From the NCBI RefSeq assembly GCF_030247195.1, contig NC_080672.1:390555037-390619036 (forward strand): a stretch of DNA of 64,000 nt. The letters run 5' to 3'. The first letter of the stretch is position 1. The number at the start of each line of letters is the position of its first letter. This document shows, one piece after another, positions 21,561 to 34,630 of the stretch. The position numbers and the translations under genes are program-made. The notes beneath the pieces are model-generated. The model was not told the origin of the DNA. It did not search any database and saw only the letters and a list, made by a program, of their open reading frames with translations. The stretch comes from Topomyia yanbarensis. Its lineage: Eukaryota; Arthropoda; Insecta; Diptera; Culicidae.

Positions 21561-24500
21561 GATTCTGACAGGGAGCTCTTCCGAGAACCAAGCTTTACAG
21601 CTTCAGCTGCATCACACTAGAAAGGTCCGTTCATAAAATAGACTAGAGTCCAAAATATGGAAGGAAAAAGTTCCACAGCTTTGGTTTAGAAACCATATTT
21701 CCATAAAGGAAGATTCTATGTCGAAAAGCTAGTTAACCCCGTCTTCGCAACTTTTAACAAAAATGACATGACAAATCCACGTGAAATGCATCGTGCGTAT
21801 GTAGTTGCGAATAGTGTTATTGACGCATGGTTGACGTTCAACTTCATCATCATCGCAATATTTCTTCTATAGCACTCAAAATGATTACATAAACGGTAAA
21901 TATCATTGTTCTGGATTATTTGCCGTATATTGAATCATCACCTTCTGATGGCCAAAGTGGGTTTTTCATTTATAATCTACAGTGATACAAAAGACCATTA
22001 CTTAATTTGGGGCTGCTCAGATGTCAATTTGAGAGGTTCTGAATTGATGGAATACTAAAGCAGTAGAAATGTTGCATATACTCAACAGGAGGTGTTAGAT
22101 GTAACTCTCTGCTCTGACAGTATTCCGCATGAGTTGGCAAACTGGTTCGTTCGAACGAGTTCGAACAGTCGTTATTTGATCAGAAATACCTCCTCTTTGA
22201 TCATGGAAACGTCTTCCTAGATATCGTTGCATAATCTACGACCCGGGACCTCTTCAAGGAGGGCTTAGCGACTAGATTTTACGGGTTTTTTCTACGATTG
22301 AAGCTCTAAGTGAATTTGAACAAACTTACTCATAGTTGCAGCACCCAGAAGGCTGGGGTATTTGTTCGTAGATTCGTGATATCCGAATCGATCAAATGGG
22401 TGCTTGATTTTTTTTCGGAATGAATCTAAGGAAAATATGGATAAAGCTGCATCCGCACATGCCAACCATTGGCGTAGCTTGCAAATTTGCGTTGAAACAA
22501 AAACCTTTTTAACGGATGTGAGTCAGAAATTTTCAAAGAATTTGTTTTTCAAGCCCAATTGTAGTATTCTAGTCAGGGCACTGACAGGACATTGCAAACT
22601 CAATTATCACATGGCTACTATTCAGCGTGCTGAGTTGTATTCGGGTGATCTTTGTGAATCAGAACGACTTGTCAGCAAATTCAATTTTTGACGCAGTGAA
22701 ACTTTTCATCCAATTATCTGAATTTTCTTCAGCGTTTCATTGTTATGAACAATTTAATTACAGAAACTGACTAAAAGTACATTTTCTATCATCGTTCTCT
22801 GTCAAAAAAGCCACAAAAATAAATTATTCGCAACCTGCCCAGAACCAGGAGAGCATAATTAGAAATGTTTTCCATTCCAATCTCGCCTTGCAACTTTATC
22901 TCTGCTCCGGAAAGCAGGAAATACATTAGGCAAAGTTTCCTCGTAACTTTCACTGACCTCACACTCGCTCGGTTCTGTGCCGAAAAGCCAAAAATTACTT
23001 TCACACATTATCGCCAGAAGTGCGGGCCCATTTTTTTCCTCTATCTTTCTCTCTCTCTCTCTCGCTCCAATTCAACGCCCAGACCCCATCTTTTTTCAAT
23101 GCAATGGTACTACCACAACAGTAGGCGGAGGGAGTAGCTGCTTGGGTCGGGCGGCGGCGGGTGATGATGAAATGGAATTTTGTTTACCCCGTACAATTCT
23201 GGAATTCCTGCCCGGTCGGTCCCTTGGTGGTGATGGTGTGGTCCGAAACGGCAAAAGATTGCAAACTCTTGCACTTTTATGTGTACATATACTGTCGGAA
23301 ATGGAAAAGTTTCTTTCCTGCTTTTGGACTGAAATTGTTATTAAATTCAATTAAAAATAGTTTTTCTTTCCGGTTTTCGGTTCTGTAACGGGAGTACCAA
23401 GATTGTAAACTGTCGAGAAGGGATTGTTGGTTAGGGGAGTGTGGTAGGAAATTATGTTCAAGAGGTAACCGCTGATTCGTAAGACGGGTCCATCTTTTTC
23501 CATGGAATGTTCAGTTGAATAACTTGAACAGATTGGTTTCCGTCTTTTTCGAACAATACAGTCAATTGTAGTTGAGCTGCTTTAAGCTAGGAAGTACTTT
23601 CCCGTTCCACATCCAGTGAAGCGAGAGAGCTGTTAATTGTAAATTATTCAGGGTGTTACCGGAGATCAGCTTCGGAAGAGAATTCAAACGAAAATCATCC
23701 AATTAATCCCATTAAACGGAATAATTAGCCGATAGAAATGCATCTTTGTAGCAACGGGCAGCACCCACCCACAAATGCATCAATATTTGATTGGTATATC
23801 CCACTTTCATCAATTATTCGACATCGTTGTCTACCTGTCTGTCAATCGCATAATCATAACTCGGCGCCTTTCCTGTGGGTGCCCATTGCAGACTTAAGCC
23901 GTCGGCATCGGTCGTAGATTTGACAGTTGGGTCGGGGTAAGCACCGTAACGACGACTGTCCGGTCCGCTGAGAATTCTCCTGCTCGGTCCACATTCAGCA
24001 GACCATCCATTCAAATAATGATTAGAGTTGTATTTGCAGTTGATTAATTTATGAGCGAGCAATAAATTATTCACACATTCAGACCGGAGAGGGATAATGA
24101 TATGCATGGTGTGGTATGACAGCTGCCAGCCAGTGCACTGCTGATGGTTGGCAAATGATAATCCGTGCACGAAAGGCTTTAGCGGCTGGATGTTTTAGGG
24201 GGGGCGTTAACCACATTCGACATTACGCTACTTATCGCCCGGTGATACTTTTGCAATGCGGAAGCCGTATTTCTCTGGAGATATGAAGGCGCAGTCAATG
24301 TGGTAATCCGAGCTTAAAGGGGTAGTATAAAGTTTCTTTCCTCGGAACAAACCCACGACGCAAATGATGGATATTATATTATTATCATCTTCAATATACC
24401 ATCTGGTGTTTTTTGAGGTTTACATTGTTCAAGGTTCTATTTAGTTACAGGGTGTCGATTTCTGTGAAAGAATTGGAATTCAAAGAATTTCAGGGAGTTT

Positions 24501-24900
24501 AATTCGACCTGGAATTTTCGTTCAAATGTTGAATTCCAAGTCAAAATTGACCCAACTTTCTTTCTAGGAGATTTTAACACAGATTGAATCAAAACTTTGA
24601 GTAAAATTCGAAGAGATTAAATGTATCTTTTACATTCATCATTACTGGACCAAGGTTATTCCATCAATCTGGATGTTAATTGCTTGACCTATTTGTTGTA
24701 GATAAATGCGCCATTTTGTTTGTAGTCTGATCCAGTATCATTGCTTGGTATATCAAATAATGATATAAGTTTCACTTCACTAAATTTTTCCTCAACAGCT
24801 GTACCAGAAATCAAACGATATAGACGCTATCTATTGCAGTATCGATGACCCAGATCTTCTAACTGACGATTTAAAAATTGATCTACAGCATATGCATAAT
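21561..24900. other. Intron stretch without a gene
   Basis: No supported coding region. A CT microsatellite lies near 23043-23062. The part from 22.8 to 24.2 kb is less AT-rich and shows no repeats I recognise, so it may be single-copy intron. Short frames there overlap on both strands and carry no motif. Confidence 0.45.
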
Positions 24901-25279
24901 GAATATTGCTTACATTACATTATTGCCATAGAGAGAAAATAAGGGACCCGGGAAGTTCAACATACGGGCCTTACCACTGTATATTATCCGAGTACTAAAA
25001 AGTTTACTTTGTTGCTTATCCATTGCACAAACAATATAGTATAGTTACTTCCTAATGCCTAGTCAAACGAACGAGCCACAAAAAAGAACGGTGACGGTAC
25101 TACAGGAAATCCCAATTTTGATTTACTTATATCAGAACTGCAGTCCACGAGGTTCACTAAAAATAAAGACGGAGTTTCTTCTGCAGGATACATACACCAC
25201 GTCCGGTAGCAGTGTAATAGTAACGAAGCGAAGTTTATCTTAGACAGAAACTTCATAGCGAAGAACACCATATAACACT

Positions 25280-25520
25280 AAGTTGAACATGACAACGTTG
25301 TAACCAAGATCTCCGCTTGCATCGAAGACAATAAAATCAAAGTACGTCCATATGACCTATCACCGCCACCTAAATTGAACACACTAAAAGATTCATAGTG
25401 GAACGCAAAGAAGATACGATACTTGGAGAAATCTTTTCACTGGTGTTCACAACGGCATTCATGTCGGGGGTACGAGGCTGACCAAACCTATCCCTGTCTA
25501 TCACTGTTAACACTGAGCAA
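25280..25520 (+). pseudogene. Broken non-LTR retrotransposon ORF1 remnant
   Basis: Read across frames, this stretch resembles part of the ORF1 remnant at 26.6-27.2 kb. A KI...IK(V/I)R-(P/L)-(Y/H)-DL pattern leads to a 'WRN-F' region around 25425-25450 and then an 'RLT-P' segment. Frameshifts and stops break it throughout. It is probably a second, older copy, or an internal duplication of the same element. Confidence 0.45.
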
Positions 25521-26529
25521 ATTATGCCGTGTATCTAGTCTTATCAGATTCCTATGTGCTAGTTCTGATATCTGACGGCACATTACGGAAAGTCATGCGC
25601 CGAAACCGATAAGAAAAATCAACCCACTACAATTAACATCAACAAACAGCCTTCGATATATGACACATTCAAAAAGCCATCCAATAAATGATTTATTTTG
25701 TATCGCGAAACCTGTACTAACTGTGCAGTAACAACGATTGCGCCTAGTGTCTCCAAATCAACAACCAGCAACACCAATAAAGATGCAAGCGCCGATTAAG
25801 ACTGATATACAATAACTATTGGTAAGAAAAAGAAGCAAACATGAAAATATGACCGTGAACTTAAAAAAGCGGTAGCGATAGCTATATGGACGTGTACAAT
25901 GATGCAAGAGAAGGTAAACTGTTGAACACCCTAGTTGTGGTGTACAGACCAGACAGACAGAATTGAAATTGATCTAGTTTTGATTTTCTACACATTATGT
26001 AACATCAAAAATCAACGGCTCAGTGCAGCTAACACATTGCAGCGTGTCAAACAAACTAATTCAAAAAACAATCGAGAGACATGCCAAACTAGCAACTAAC
26101 TGAATCAGACTCCCCACCAGAACTAATTGAAATGATTCCATAACCGCAAGCTAAAAACAGGTGTGGTAAAAGAAATATGCAGAGTAATCAAGTCAAACTA
26201 CGGAATACCTTTTACACAAAAACTGATCTTGAAATTTAAAAAGACTAAAAATCCACGAAACTAAAAATTTCCATTGGCCTGGTAAAGCATTAGTTGCACA
26301 TTTGAATAAAAGTCAATTCTAAAGTGTTTCCTTATATATGATTCCAAATTCAAAAAAGCGAAAATAGTTAAAAGAAAAAATAAGCAGGCACAGCAAAGAT
26401 CCATTATCGAAAACTGCCAGTGAAATGAGTGAACCACAAAATAAATTTCGCCCATTACGAGACAACACAATCGCGATTGAACTTTCGTAGACTAGTCTTA
26501 CACCCACAGTGCGCGAGGTGGACCGGTTG

Positions 26530-27243
26530 ATCAAGCTGAAAATGCAACTTGTTCCTACACATACAGCTACATCATACGAGACAAGTAGTACTAATAACGC
26601 TCGACTCCTCAGCTGAGGCAGAAAGCTTCGTAGAAAAGAGCAATATTCAACACGACATCGAATATGAAAACGTCAAAACTAAGATCCCCGTGTAGATAAA
26701 CCTTGATCTAACGAAAATTCGTCTACATGATTTGACACCTCGTACTAGCACGGATTCTATAAAAAGATTCATATCGAAGTATGGGGAAGTGGAATCCGTC
26801 TCTAACGACACTTGGAGAAACTTTTTCCATGACATTCTCAACGATGTTCGGGTGGTTCGAATGCGGCTCAACCGACCTATATCGTCTTACTTGACTTTGG
26901 AAGGCAGATCACCTCAAGGTGTTAACTACATACAAAGAACCCTATGCACATACTCTGGGAAGACGGCCACGTGCCAATTCTGCAACCAAACGGTGCACTA
27001 TGGTACGCCATGCTCCATAACAATTAAAGGAAACTCATCCACTACAACCACCACCACCAAACAGTCTTCGACATCTACTGATACATCACAGAATGCCAAC
27101 CAAATAATAAATACCGCACAAACAATATTCCACTATATTCCCAATAAGCCAATAGTTAACATACCTAGGGAAGGAATAAACAAGAATGAAGACGGCTATA
27201 CCGAGAATCACTCGAAAACACAAAAAGCACCAAACATATAACA
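26530..27243 (+). pseudogene. Non-LTR retrotransposon ORF1 (gag-like, CCHC zinc knuckle), 5'-broken
   Basis: The open part runs from 26696 to the stop at 27241-27243. It encodes a nucleic-acid-binding ORF1-type protein: a segment ending YLTLEG, followed by CQFCNQTVHYGTPC, which is exactly C-x2-C-x4-H-x4-C, a zinc knuckle as in retrotransposon gag/ORF1 proteins, then a Thr/Ser-rich tail. An in-frame TAG at 26693-26695 and earlier frame breaks separate it from related sequence upstream (about 26530-26690). No start codon remains and no reverse transcriptase follows, so the element is dead. A related copy lies on the minus strand at 52.4-53.0 kb. Clade not determined (Jockey/LOA-like is my guess). 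Confidence 0.75.
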
Positions 27244-27429
27244 GCGAAAATCAAAGCTCGAGCGACGACGACATGGCCACAAAACAAGCGAGGGAGAAGG
27301 CAGACGGAATGATCAGCAAGCGGCACAGGGTGAACCTGACAACTGCCCACGTCTAAGAAAGAAAATTCACTCAAGAAGCAAAAAGCAGTGTGCGCTCAGG
27401 ATAGTCGACAGAAATAATATTAAAAAAGC

Positions 27430-28860
27430 AGTCTCAACTAATAACCCACCGCCCGTGCGATCATGAATCGATCACGTCCGAAAGTCTCTATCCTCGATCC
27501 TAGCAGCCTAGACTCATGCCTTCCGTTGGACCAATCAAAAAAGGATGCTCATATTCACAAGACAACACGTTCCATGGTGACATGAGCGGGAACTCTAGTG
27601 ATATGGGGAAACTGACTCTCTTCTAGCATCTGTAGCATGCACTAAAAAATAAGCATTAAATTCACGGTTCGCACGCGATCATTAAGGAATACACGCGCAT
27701 ATGCGAATGGCACATGATTATAAAATTGAATTTATACACGCGAACTCACATACACACATTAACATACAAATGCTTGAGCCCTTCACGACCAACCACGCAA
27801 CGTACAACCGCGATTTTGCAAACATTACATCATTCCGGTGAAAAGGTGATCGTCTCAGCGCTTATAAATTTTCAAACGCGGTCTCAAGCGTGAACCTACA
27901 AACTCCCGCACCCGCGCGATCATGAATCGGTCATTTCCGGAAGTCCCTATTCTTGGTACCAGTAATCTAAGTCCATGCCTTCAATTGGACCAATTAAAAA
28001 AAAAGAAAGCTCTCATATCCCCTGGACAACACGTTCCATGGCGACATGTTCCGAGAACTCTAGTGATATGGTGTAACTCACTCCCAGTCAGAATGTGAAC
28101 CGTACACCGAAAATTAAATATCAGAATGGCGGTCCGCGTGACCATCCAAGAACACTCGCGAATATGTGAATGTCCACTGGGTTACAAAATCGAATTTATA
28201 CACACGAAGTCACATACACGCGAGCACATGCGCCAAACACGTCAACATACGAACGCTTAGGCCTTTCGCGATCAACCACGCATACCTGCGATCGCGCAAA
28301 CTTGATAGCACCCCGGTAATAAGGTAAACGTTTTGGTACTTACGAAGTTACAAACGCGAACCTACAAACGTGTTCGCGGGATCATGAATCGGTCACGTCC
28401 AGAAATCATTGCCTTCCGTCCTAGCAACTTTGGTCCATATGTTCAGCTGGACCAATCAAAAAATAATGCTCATATCCACTAGACAACACGTTCCATAGCG
28501 TCATGACCGGGAACTTTGGTGATATGGAAGATCTCACTATCTTCTAACATTTGAACCGTACACCGAAAATCAAGTATCATATTCACCGTCCGCGCGCGAT
28601 AGTCCATGAACACACGCGAATATACGCAAGTCACACGGTTATAAATCAGAACTTCTACACGCGAAGTTACATATACGTTAGCACATGCGAGACATACAAA
28701 CACACACGCGATCGAACACGTTAACGTACAAATGCTCGAGCCCTTCGCGATGATACACGCGATCGCGAAGTCACTACGCCCACAAATATCTGAACCGTTC
28801 AATGAATATCACATACAGAATCACGAACCGCTGCAATTGGCCTTAAGCAGTGCCGTAGTG
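27430..28860 (+). repeat. Tandem of three ~460-bp units
   Basis: The anchor TCATGAATCG occurs at 27461, 27920 and 28382, spacings of 459 and 462 bp. Each unit carries the blocks GGACCAATCA(A), GACAACACGTTCCAT, GGGAACT..AGTGATATG, CGAACTCACATAC-like, GTTAACATACAAA and CTCGAGCCCTTCGCGAT-like sequence. The last unit ends in TTAAGCAGTGC. Diverged single copies lie at 21.0-21.6 kb and 44.9-45.5 kb. It follows directly on the ORF1 remnant, so it may be the end region of a retroelement, or an independent satellite-like family. Noncoding. Confidence 0.88.
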
Positions 28861-29221
28861 GATGAGCTTTTTCGGGAACCTAGCTTCTTTTAACAGTCTC
28901 AAACTGAATGTCCATTTGCCTAGCATTAAATTGTGAAGTAATATCAAGTAACTTGGAGTCACGAAAAATAAGTCATCTAAGGTAGCCTTATATCTGGTTT
29001 AGATCTGCATATAGAAGTCTTTTAGAGCCGATAAGCTATAAGATATTCTAATTTAGTGCCGATATAATGCCACATTAGGCGAAATATTGTGCTATTACAA
29101 TGCAGATATTTCCGCATTACAATGCTATTATACAGCACCAATGAACTGTCAGATTTGAATTTTTGGTGATACCGAAAGTGTTAGTCTATCAATCAATGTG
29201 TGTACAATAATGCCACATTTG

Positions 29222-29386
29222 GGGGTGGGCGTAGCGTAGTTGGTAAATCGATTGCCTTGTACGCAGCGCACCTGGGTTCGAGTCCCGACCCCGCACATAG
29301 GGTTAGAGATTTTTCATAAGAGATTTTTCTAACCCGAAAAGGCGAATGGCCTTAAGGTTGAAACCTCTATAATCGAAATAAAAAAA
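29222..29386 (+). mobile_element. tRNA-derived SINE (Feilai-like), full length
   Basis: 165 bp with tRNA-like head (GCGTAGCGTAGTTGGTAAAT, B box GGGTTCGAGTCCC), a conserved body (AGATTTTTCTAACCCGAA) and an A-rich 3' end after CCTCTATAATCGAAATA. Flanked by a 13-bp target duplication, AATGCCACATTTG (29209-29221) and AATGCCGCATTTG (29387-29399), which fixes the ends. Depends on a partner LINE for movement. Confidence 0.95.
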
Positions 29387-29399
29387 AATGCCGCATTTG

Positions 29400-30364
29400 A
29401 ACACCATTTTCCAAAATTTGCATTGCAAAATATTGAATAATGAGTGTCCATCATAACTCAAAATCTCCTGGACCAATCGTTCTGAACTGTGGCCCAGTTC
29501 TTCTTCACATCATTGTTCAGATAACTACGGGAGCTCTTTACAAAATTTTCAATATAATTATTTTTACAATAACATGCTGACCAATTTAGCAAAAATCGAA
29601 CTTTTGACATCAAGGTGCTACGAAAAATTCAAAACTCGAGCAAAAAATAAAAACTTCTGTAGTTACCTGTGAAGAACTGTGCAAAATTTCGAAACGATTG
29701 GTCTCGTAAATTTTGTGTTATTATATACATCGCAAAATAAGCTTTCAACAAGGCGCCTCCGATAATTAGCTGTCACTCGTGTAATTTTCAGTATTTTGCT
29801 GTGAAATTTCGGGAAAATATTGTTCAATTGTGACATTATTATATGAAAATTGAATATACTAATACACACTGTTTTATATCTAAATACTGGTCGCAGTGGT
29901 TCGTATCCAATAAAAACAACCTCTGTATCGCTTTTTTACCGAACTGGCCTTATCATCCCTTAATGGAATATGTTTCTTACACGATACTGTTTTATAAAAA
30001 TGACCTTCTCGAACAGAGGCATCTTGCCCCGATATTCGCAGCTTTTGCTGCCTTGACTCCATTGCGTACATTCGACTGTAGTGAAATATGCCGAACATAA
30101 TTTTTAAGAGGAAATGGATATCGAGAAAAAATTCACCGTTTTCCATTAGTATTAGGCTTTATATTTGTTCTATAATAGCACCAGATGGATATTTGAAGTA
30201 TACATTCTTTAAAGATCTTTGAAGCATATATGCGTTGTATCACCATAATTTACGCCTTAAATGTAAAGGCTGTTCCTTCATGCATTGTCTATGCTAACGT
30301 AGAGCTTGATTGCATATTAAATGCTGAAATAGGGTTTTTATGCATTATAAGTGCTTATGTATGG
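29400..30364. other. AT-rich intron, nothing assigned
   Basis: No gene, inverted repeat or known element recognised. Frames are short and overlapping. Confidence 0.4.
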
Positions 30365-30988
30365 TAGGGTGGCAGTTATTATTGCGATGTTGAAATTTTG
30401 TCCCTCGCTTGTCAAAAAATGAATCAAGGTATCAAAAAAAAAAATATTTGGGCAACATTTGAGCGAAATTGGACCATTTTAATACATGCCCCAAAGCCAT
30501 TGAATTTTTTTTATGGAAAATGCATTTATTTTTCAATACATTTTATACGAAAATTCATAACTTTTTCAAAGTAATGAAAATTTTTTGAAGCTTGGTAGAG
30601 TTCGTGCACACCGTGGCAGCTTTCGAATGGGAAGTTTTCGGATTCCTTTAAAAAAAATTAATATTGTTTTACAAAAATGCTCAGATTTCGGGTTTTTTCT
30701 CAAAAAAATTATTTTATTTTTATTTCTGTCAACATAATTTTTTTTTAACGTTTCGTAGTTGTTTCGAACTCTACCAAGTTTCGATTGCTTTGAAAAAAAA
30801 AATATAAATTTTTATATAAAACGTATGAAAAAAATACATTTATTTCCCATAAAAAATGTTAATTGCTTTGGGGCACATGTTAAAATGGTCCAATTTCGCT
30901 CAAATTTTGCCTCTTTTTTGATACTTTGATTCATTTTTTGACCGACTGTGGACGAAGTTCCAACATCGCAAAAACAACTGCCGCCCTA
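30365..30988. mobile_element. Hairpin MITE with TA target duplication, 620 bp
   Basis: Starts TA|GGGTGGCAGTT and ends AACTGCCGCCC|TA. Arms of more than 200 bp are reverse complements with mismatches: GCGATGTTGAAATTTTGTCC on the left answers to GGACGAAGTTCCAACATCGC on the right, and TTTGAGCGAAATTGGACCAT to ATGGTCCAATTTCGCTCAAA. TA flanks point to the Tc1/mariner superfamily. Noncoding. A truncated copy of one arm lies at 53.03-53.33 kb. Confidence 0.88.
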
Positions 30989-31028
30989 ATGTATAGCCAA
31001 TATTGTGCAGCTTAAGGGAGTCCTCTAT

Positions 31029-31627
31029 TCTCGAGGCCCGAAATTAAGTTGTTTTTCGGGAAATAGATTGCAAAGTATGTACTGAATAGATCTTGAATTT
31101 TAATTTTTGATTTTGAACCTATATGTTGTGACCATCAAATTTTAATTTTAAATGCCAGAAAACATACATTGGCGACCTTGAAACGTCATTGATGTTGAAA
31201 CTGCTGCTATGTTGGTCCGATTCCATTTTTTTTAAATTATCCAGTGTATACCGCTATGTTTTCCCGTGACACACTTGCAAATTTTTTTTTCCATTTTTAT
31301 TGTCTCTAATATGTCAAAAAAAGACGCAAAAATTTTAAAAATGACAAATCTTTGCGTAAATTTTATAGTTTGCAAAATGAAAAAGAATCTGCCACGGGAA
31401 AATACGTTTATTGAATAAATTTTAAAAAAATCTAGAAATCGGACCAATACTTTTAAGAACTCGACAGCAGCTTCAACATCATTATAATCAATGACGTTTC
31501 AAGGTAGATCATGTTTTTTATAATCTTCAAAATTAAAATTTAAAAGTCAAAATGAAAATTTAAATTCTATTCAGTAAATAGTTTGTAATATATTATCCAC
31601 AAAACAGCTCGATTTCGGGCCTCGAGA
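31029..31627. mobile_element. Hairpin MITE-like element, 600 bp
   Basis: TCTCGAGGCCCGAAATT at 31029 is answered by GATTTCGGGCCTCGAGA at the right end. Inner pairs include GACCTTGAAACGTCATTGAT against ATCAATGACGTTTCAAGGT, and TTGGTCCGATT against AATCGGACCAA. Together the arms cover nearly the whole element, which would fold into one long imperfect hairpin. Noncoding. Target duplication not clear. Confidence 0.85.
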
Positions 31628-34600
31628 TTTCTGGCTGCTTGAGAAAAAAAATCCACAGATCCGTTAGGTGTCATTTAACAAGTTTGTTATATTTAATATT
31701 TAAATCAAATATTACTATTGTGTTCAAAATTTGGACAAAAAAGTTTATTTTCCGAGGTTACAGCAGATACTTTTTGCTACTTTCACTCAGGGCTTTTTAT
31801 AGAGTGCACTCGGAAGAGAAATTGCTGCGAGCGATCGCACACTCATACGGAAATTGTGTTGCTTGAGCGTTGAGTGTGCGTGAAGCAATGGTCAGGAATG
31901 AAGAAATGGCGCGAGCCAACCGGCATATCGACACACAGGAAGAATCGAAATCTTTATGAAATCTACTTTGCCGTATTGTGACATGAATTTTGTAATGATA
32001 TTGACGCCTCTCGAATTGCAACTTTAACACCATCATACTCGACAAGACTCAAATATTTTTGTCATCCTATATTCTGAATACGGAGCGTTATGCAATGTGT
32101 TATAGCTTAGACGTTAGTTTCAGTCAACTACTACGAAGAGGAAGAAGAAACTCCGGTAACAACATGCTTCGTTCCCATTGTCCAACTAACCTACTTTTTT
32201 AGTAGGTTAACAAAAACCTTCCTAAGATATTTGGAATGGTTTGGCATCCAACCTTAGACCCCACGAAGGTACATGTAAATCTTATTAATTTAATTTTTAT
32301 CTAAATACCAATCTAACTAAATTATTTCCCTCGTTTATTAACTGGCTGCTACAAGCGAATGCCCTTCTGGCAGCTTTCCAGTTACCATCTAAGTTGACTT
32401 CATTAATTTTTTTTTTGTTCGTCCCAAAGATACGGGGAAAAGATTTTCCATTTCATCTCACTTGAACAATACGCGGGCAGTGATGGCGCAGTTTTCAAGT
32501 GCACTTTTCTCGCACGGAAGCAATTTCCAAAGAAGATTTTGCGCCAACTCGACAAGGGGCTGAATGACCCTCCCGAAACCCGTTACCACCCAACTGTTTT
32601 TGTAGGTTCCAACGGCAACGATGATTTTCGGTGGCATTTACTTGAACCATCGCCAAATTCATTTTCCGGGCTCCATTCGTGTTTTAATTCGGCCGGAGTC
32701 GGGCGAAAAGCTCAACAGGGTTTGACGACTTCCGTGTGCAGCGGCGGCGGCGGCGGCTCTCGGCTGGCTTGTCGACAGACAGACAGCCAGCGTTCCTAAC
32801 AGCTTTAGTAGCAAACTCATTTCCCGTTAGCCCCGTGCGCTATTCACGATGCAAAATAGTGTGCGCGCCGAGTGAAATGGATTTCAGGAGATTTTTATCG
32901 TTTCGCTTCGTTCTGCTTCAAGTGCCGGTCGCCGAGAATATGTTGCCAATCGGGCTTCTCCCGTTGCCGCTTAGGGCGGTCATACAAATTTTCAGAACCG
33001 CTGACAATTTAGGAGTATCAGCCACCCTACCGAAAGCGAGAAGTTACCTTCGAGGACACAGTCGGACGATGCTGAAGGAAGGATGCTGCGTTCGCTTTAG
33101 AGCTCTGCTAGTTTGAATAATCGCGGGCGAATAGTTTACTGCACTCGAGCTTTAAAGTGGCTTGCGAGAAAATTATTTTCAGTGGCACAGTATTAGCACA
33201 TGCTATTTCCACTACCGAACTGCAGATAGGTACTGTGGTTATGGCATTTAATATTCACTCTCGGTACAGTCCAAGCCTTAATAGGAAAACGGTCAAAACC
33301 ATACCGGAGCCACATATTTCCATGAGATATTATTAAAATGTCCAGACCTCAGTCGACCTGACAAAAACATAAGCGCCCCCGATGCTGCTACTGATGCCAC
33401 CGCCCAAGGAACGTAAATTAAATTCCTACCTGGCATTAAATGCATGCTCGGAATAATTTACAGCTCATCGATCCTGAGTGACGTGTTCGTTTGCCACAGT
33501 TTCTGTGCTTCTTCCGGAACACTCGGTCGGACACCCGCAAAACCGACCTCCATAAATGCTAAAAGCCTTTCCCTTACCTCCTAGTCTTATAATGTGCTAG
33601 GTTACCTCCTTTTGCCGGGAAGGTTCCAAACCGACCGGCCGACAGTGGGTAACTAGGAGAGATGGCAACATTCCTGCCACATCATGCCATCTAATTGCAT
33701 TTTATACGCTTGTCTTCGCCAAATGTTGTTGGGCCAGTGTTGACCGACTCAGCGTACAGCTGGAGCCTGCCCTGCTGGAGTAACACATAACTACCTCCGG
33801 ATGATGGACCAGGATGCTGTACGGAACAGTCAGCCCGTGATGGCGGTGTGGTTAGCATGAATTTCAATAACCACACCCATATCTGATCGGACAGGACAAC
33901 AACCAGCAGCAGGAGCAGCAAATTGTATCCCCATCCCGGCCCTGCTCCTCCCGCCCGCCCGGTTACGGTTACGCATCTCGAAGCGGTGGCAGTTGGTCTG
34001 GGAGTTCTGGGCTTTGAAAGTCACTTCCGAGTCGGTTGTACTGAGCGAGGGACAGGGTATAATGCTCTGGTGAGGTCTGGCCTATGGACAACGGGGCTGA
34101 TGATGCGCTCCATTGCATCACGATCGGCACACCAGGCTAAATGTATAAAATTTTGCTGCATCTTGTTTCGGGTTTTAATCAAAATTGATTGGCTAAGTGG
34201 AGTAAAATGGGTGATAAATTTAATTAAAATTCGATACGGTTGCAGTTTGAATGTAATGTGTGCAACAGGGGGTCGACTGGGCTGGCCAACGTCGAGAATG
34301 GATTTCTACATATTGCAGAGGTCAGTTCCTATCGTACATTTAATCGTATCTAATGGCATGCTAGTCTGAGCTGGATTTATGATGTGTGTCGATCCTAGCA
34401 GGTAATCCGTAGACTGGGTCTTTTAATACAATAGGTAGGGTATGATTGCAATGTTCAAAAGCAATTGAAATATTTTTTTTCTGATGCACTTATATTTTAA
34501 TTCGTAAAAGTATTCAGAACCGAGAAATCCCTAAGGGTTTTTATTTGTTTCTATTATATAGATGTTTTAACCTTATGGTCTTTCATTGGTTGGAACAATT

Positions 34601-34630
34601 TCTATCCCTATCCATCACACCGTAAAAAAT
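31628..34630. other. Low-repeat intron segment
   Basis: No supported gene. 32.4-34.4 kb is distinctly richer in GC than its surroundings and shows no transposon signature, with a GGC run near 32741-32758. It could be retained single-copy intron with regulatory content, but no element can be named from sequence alone. Confidence 0.4.
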
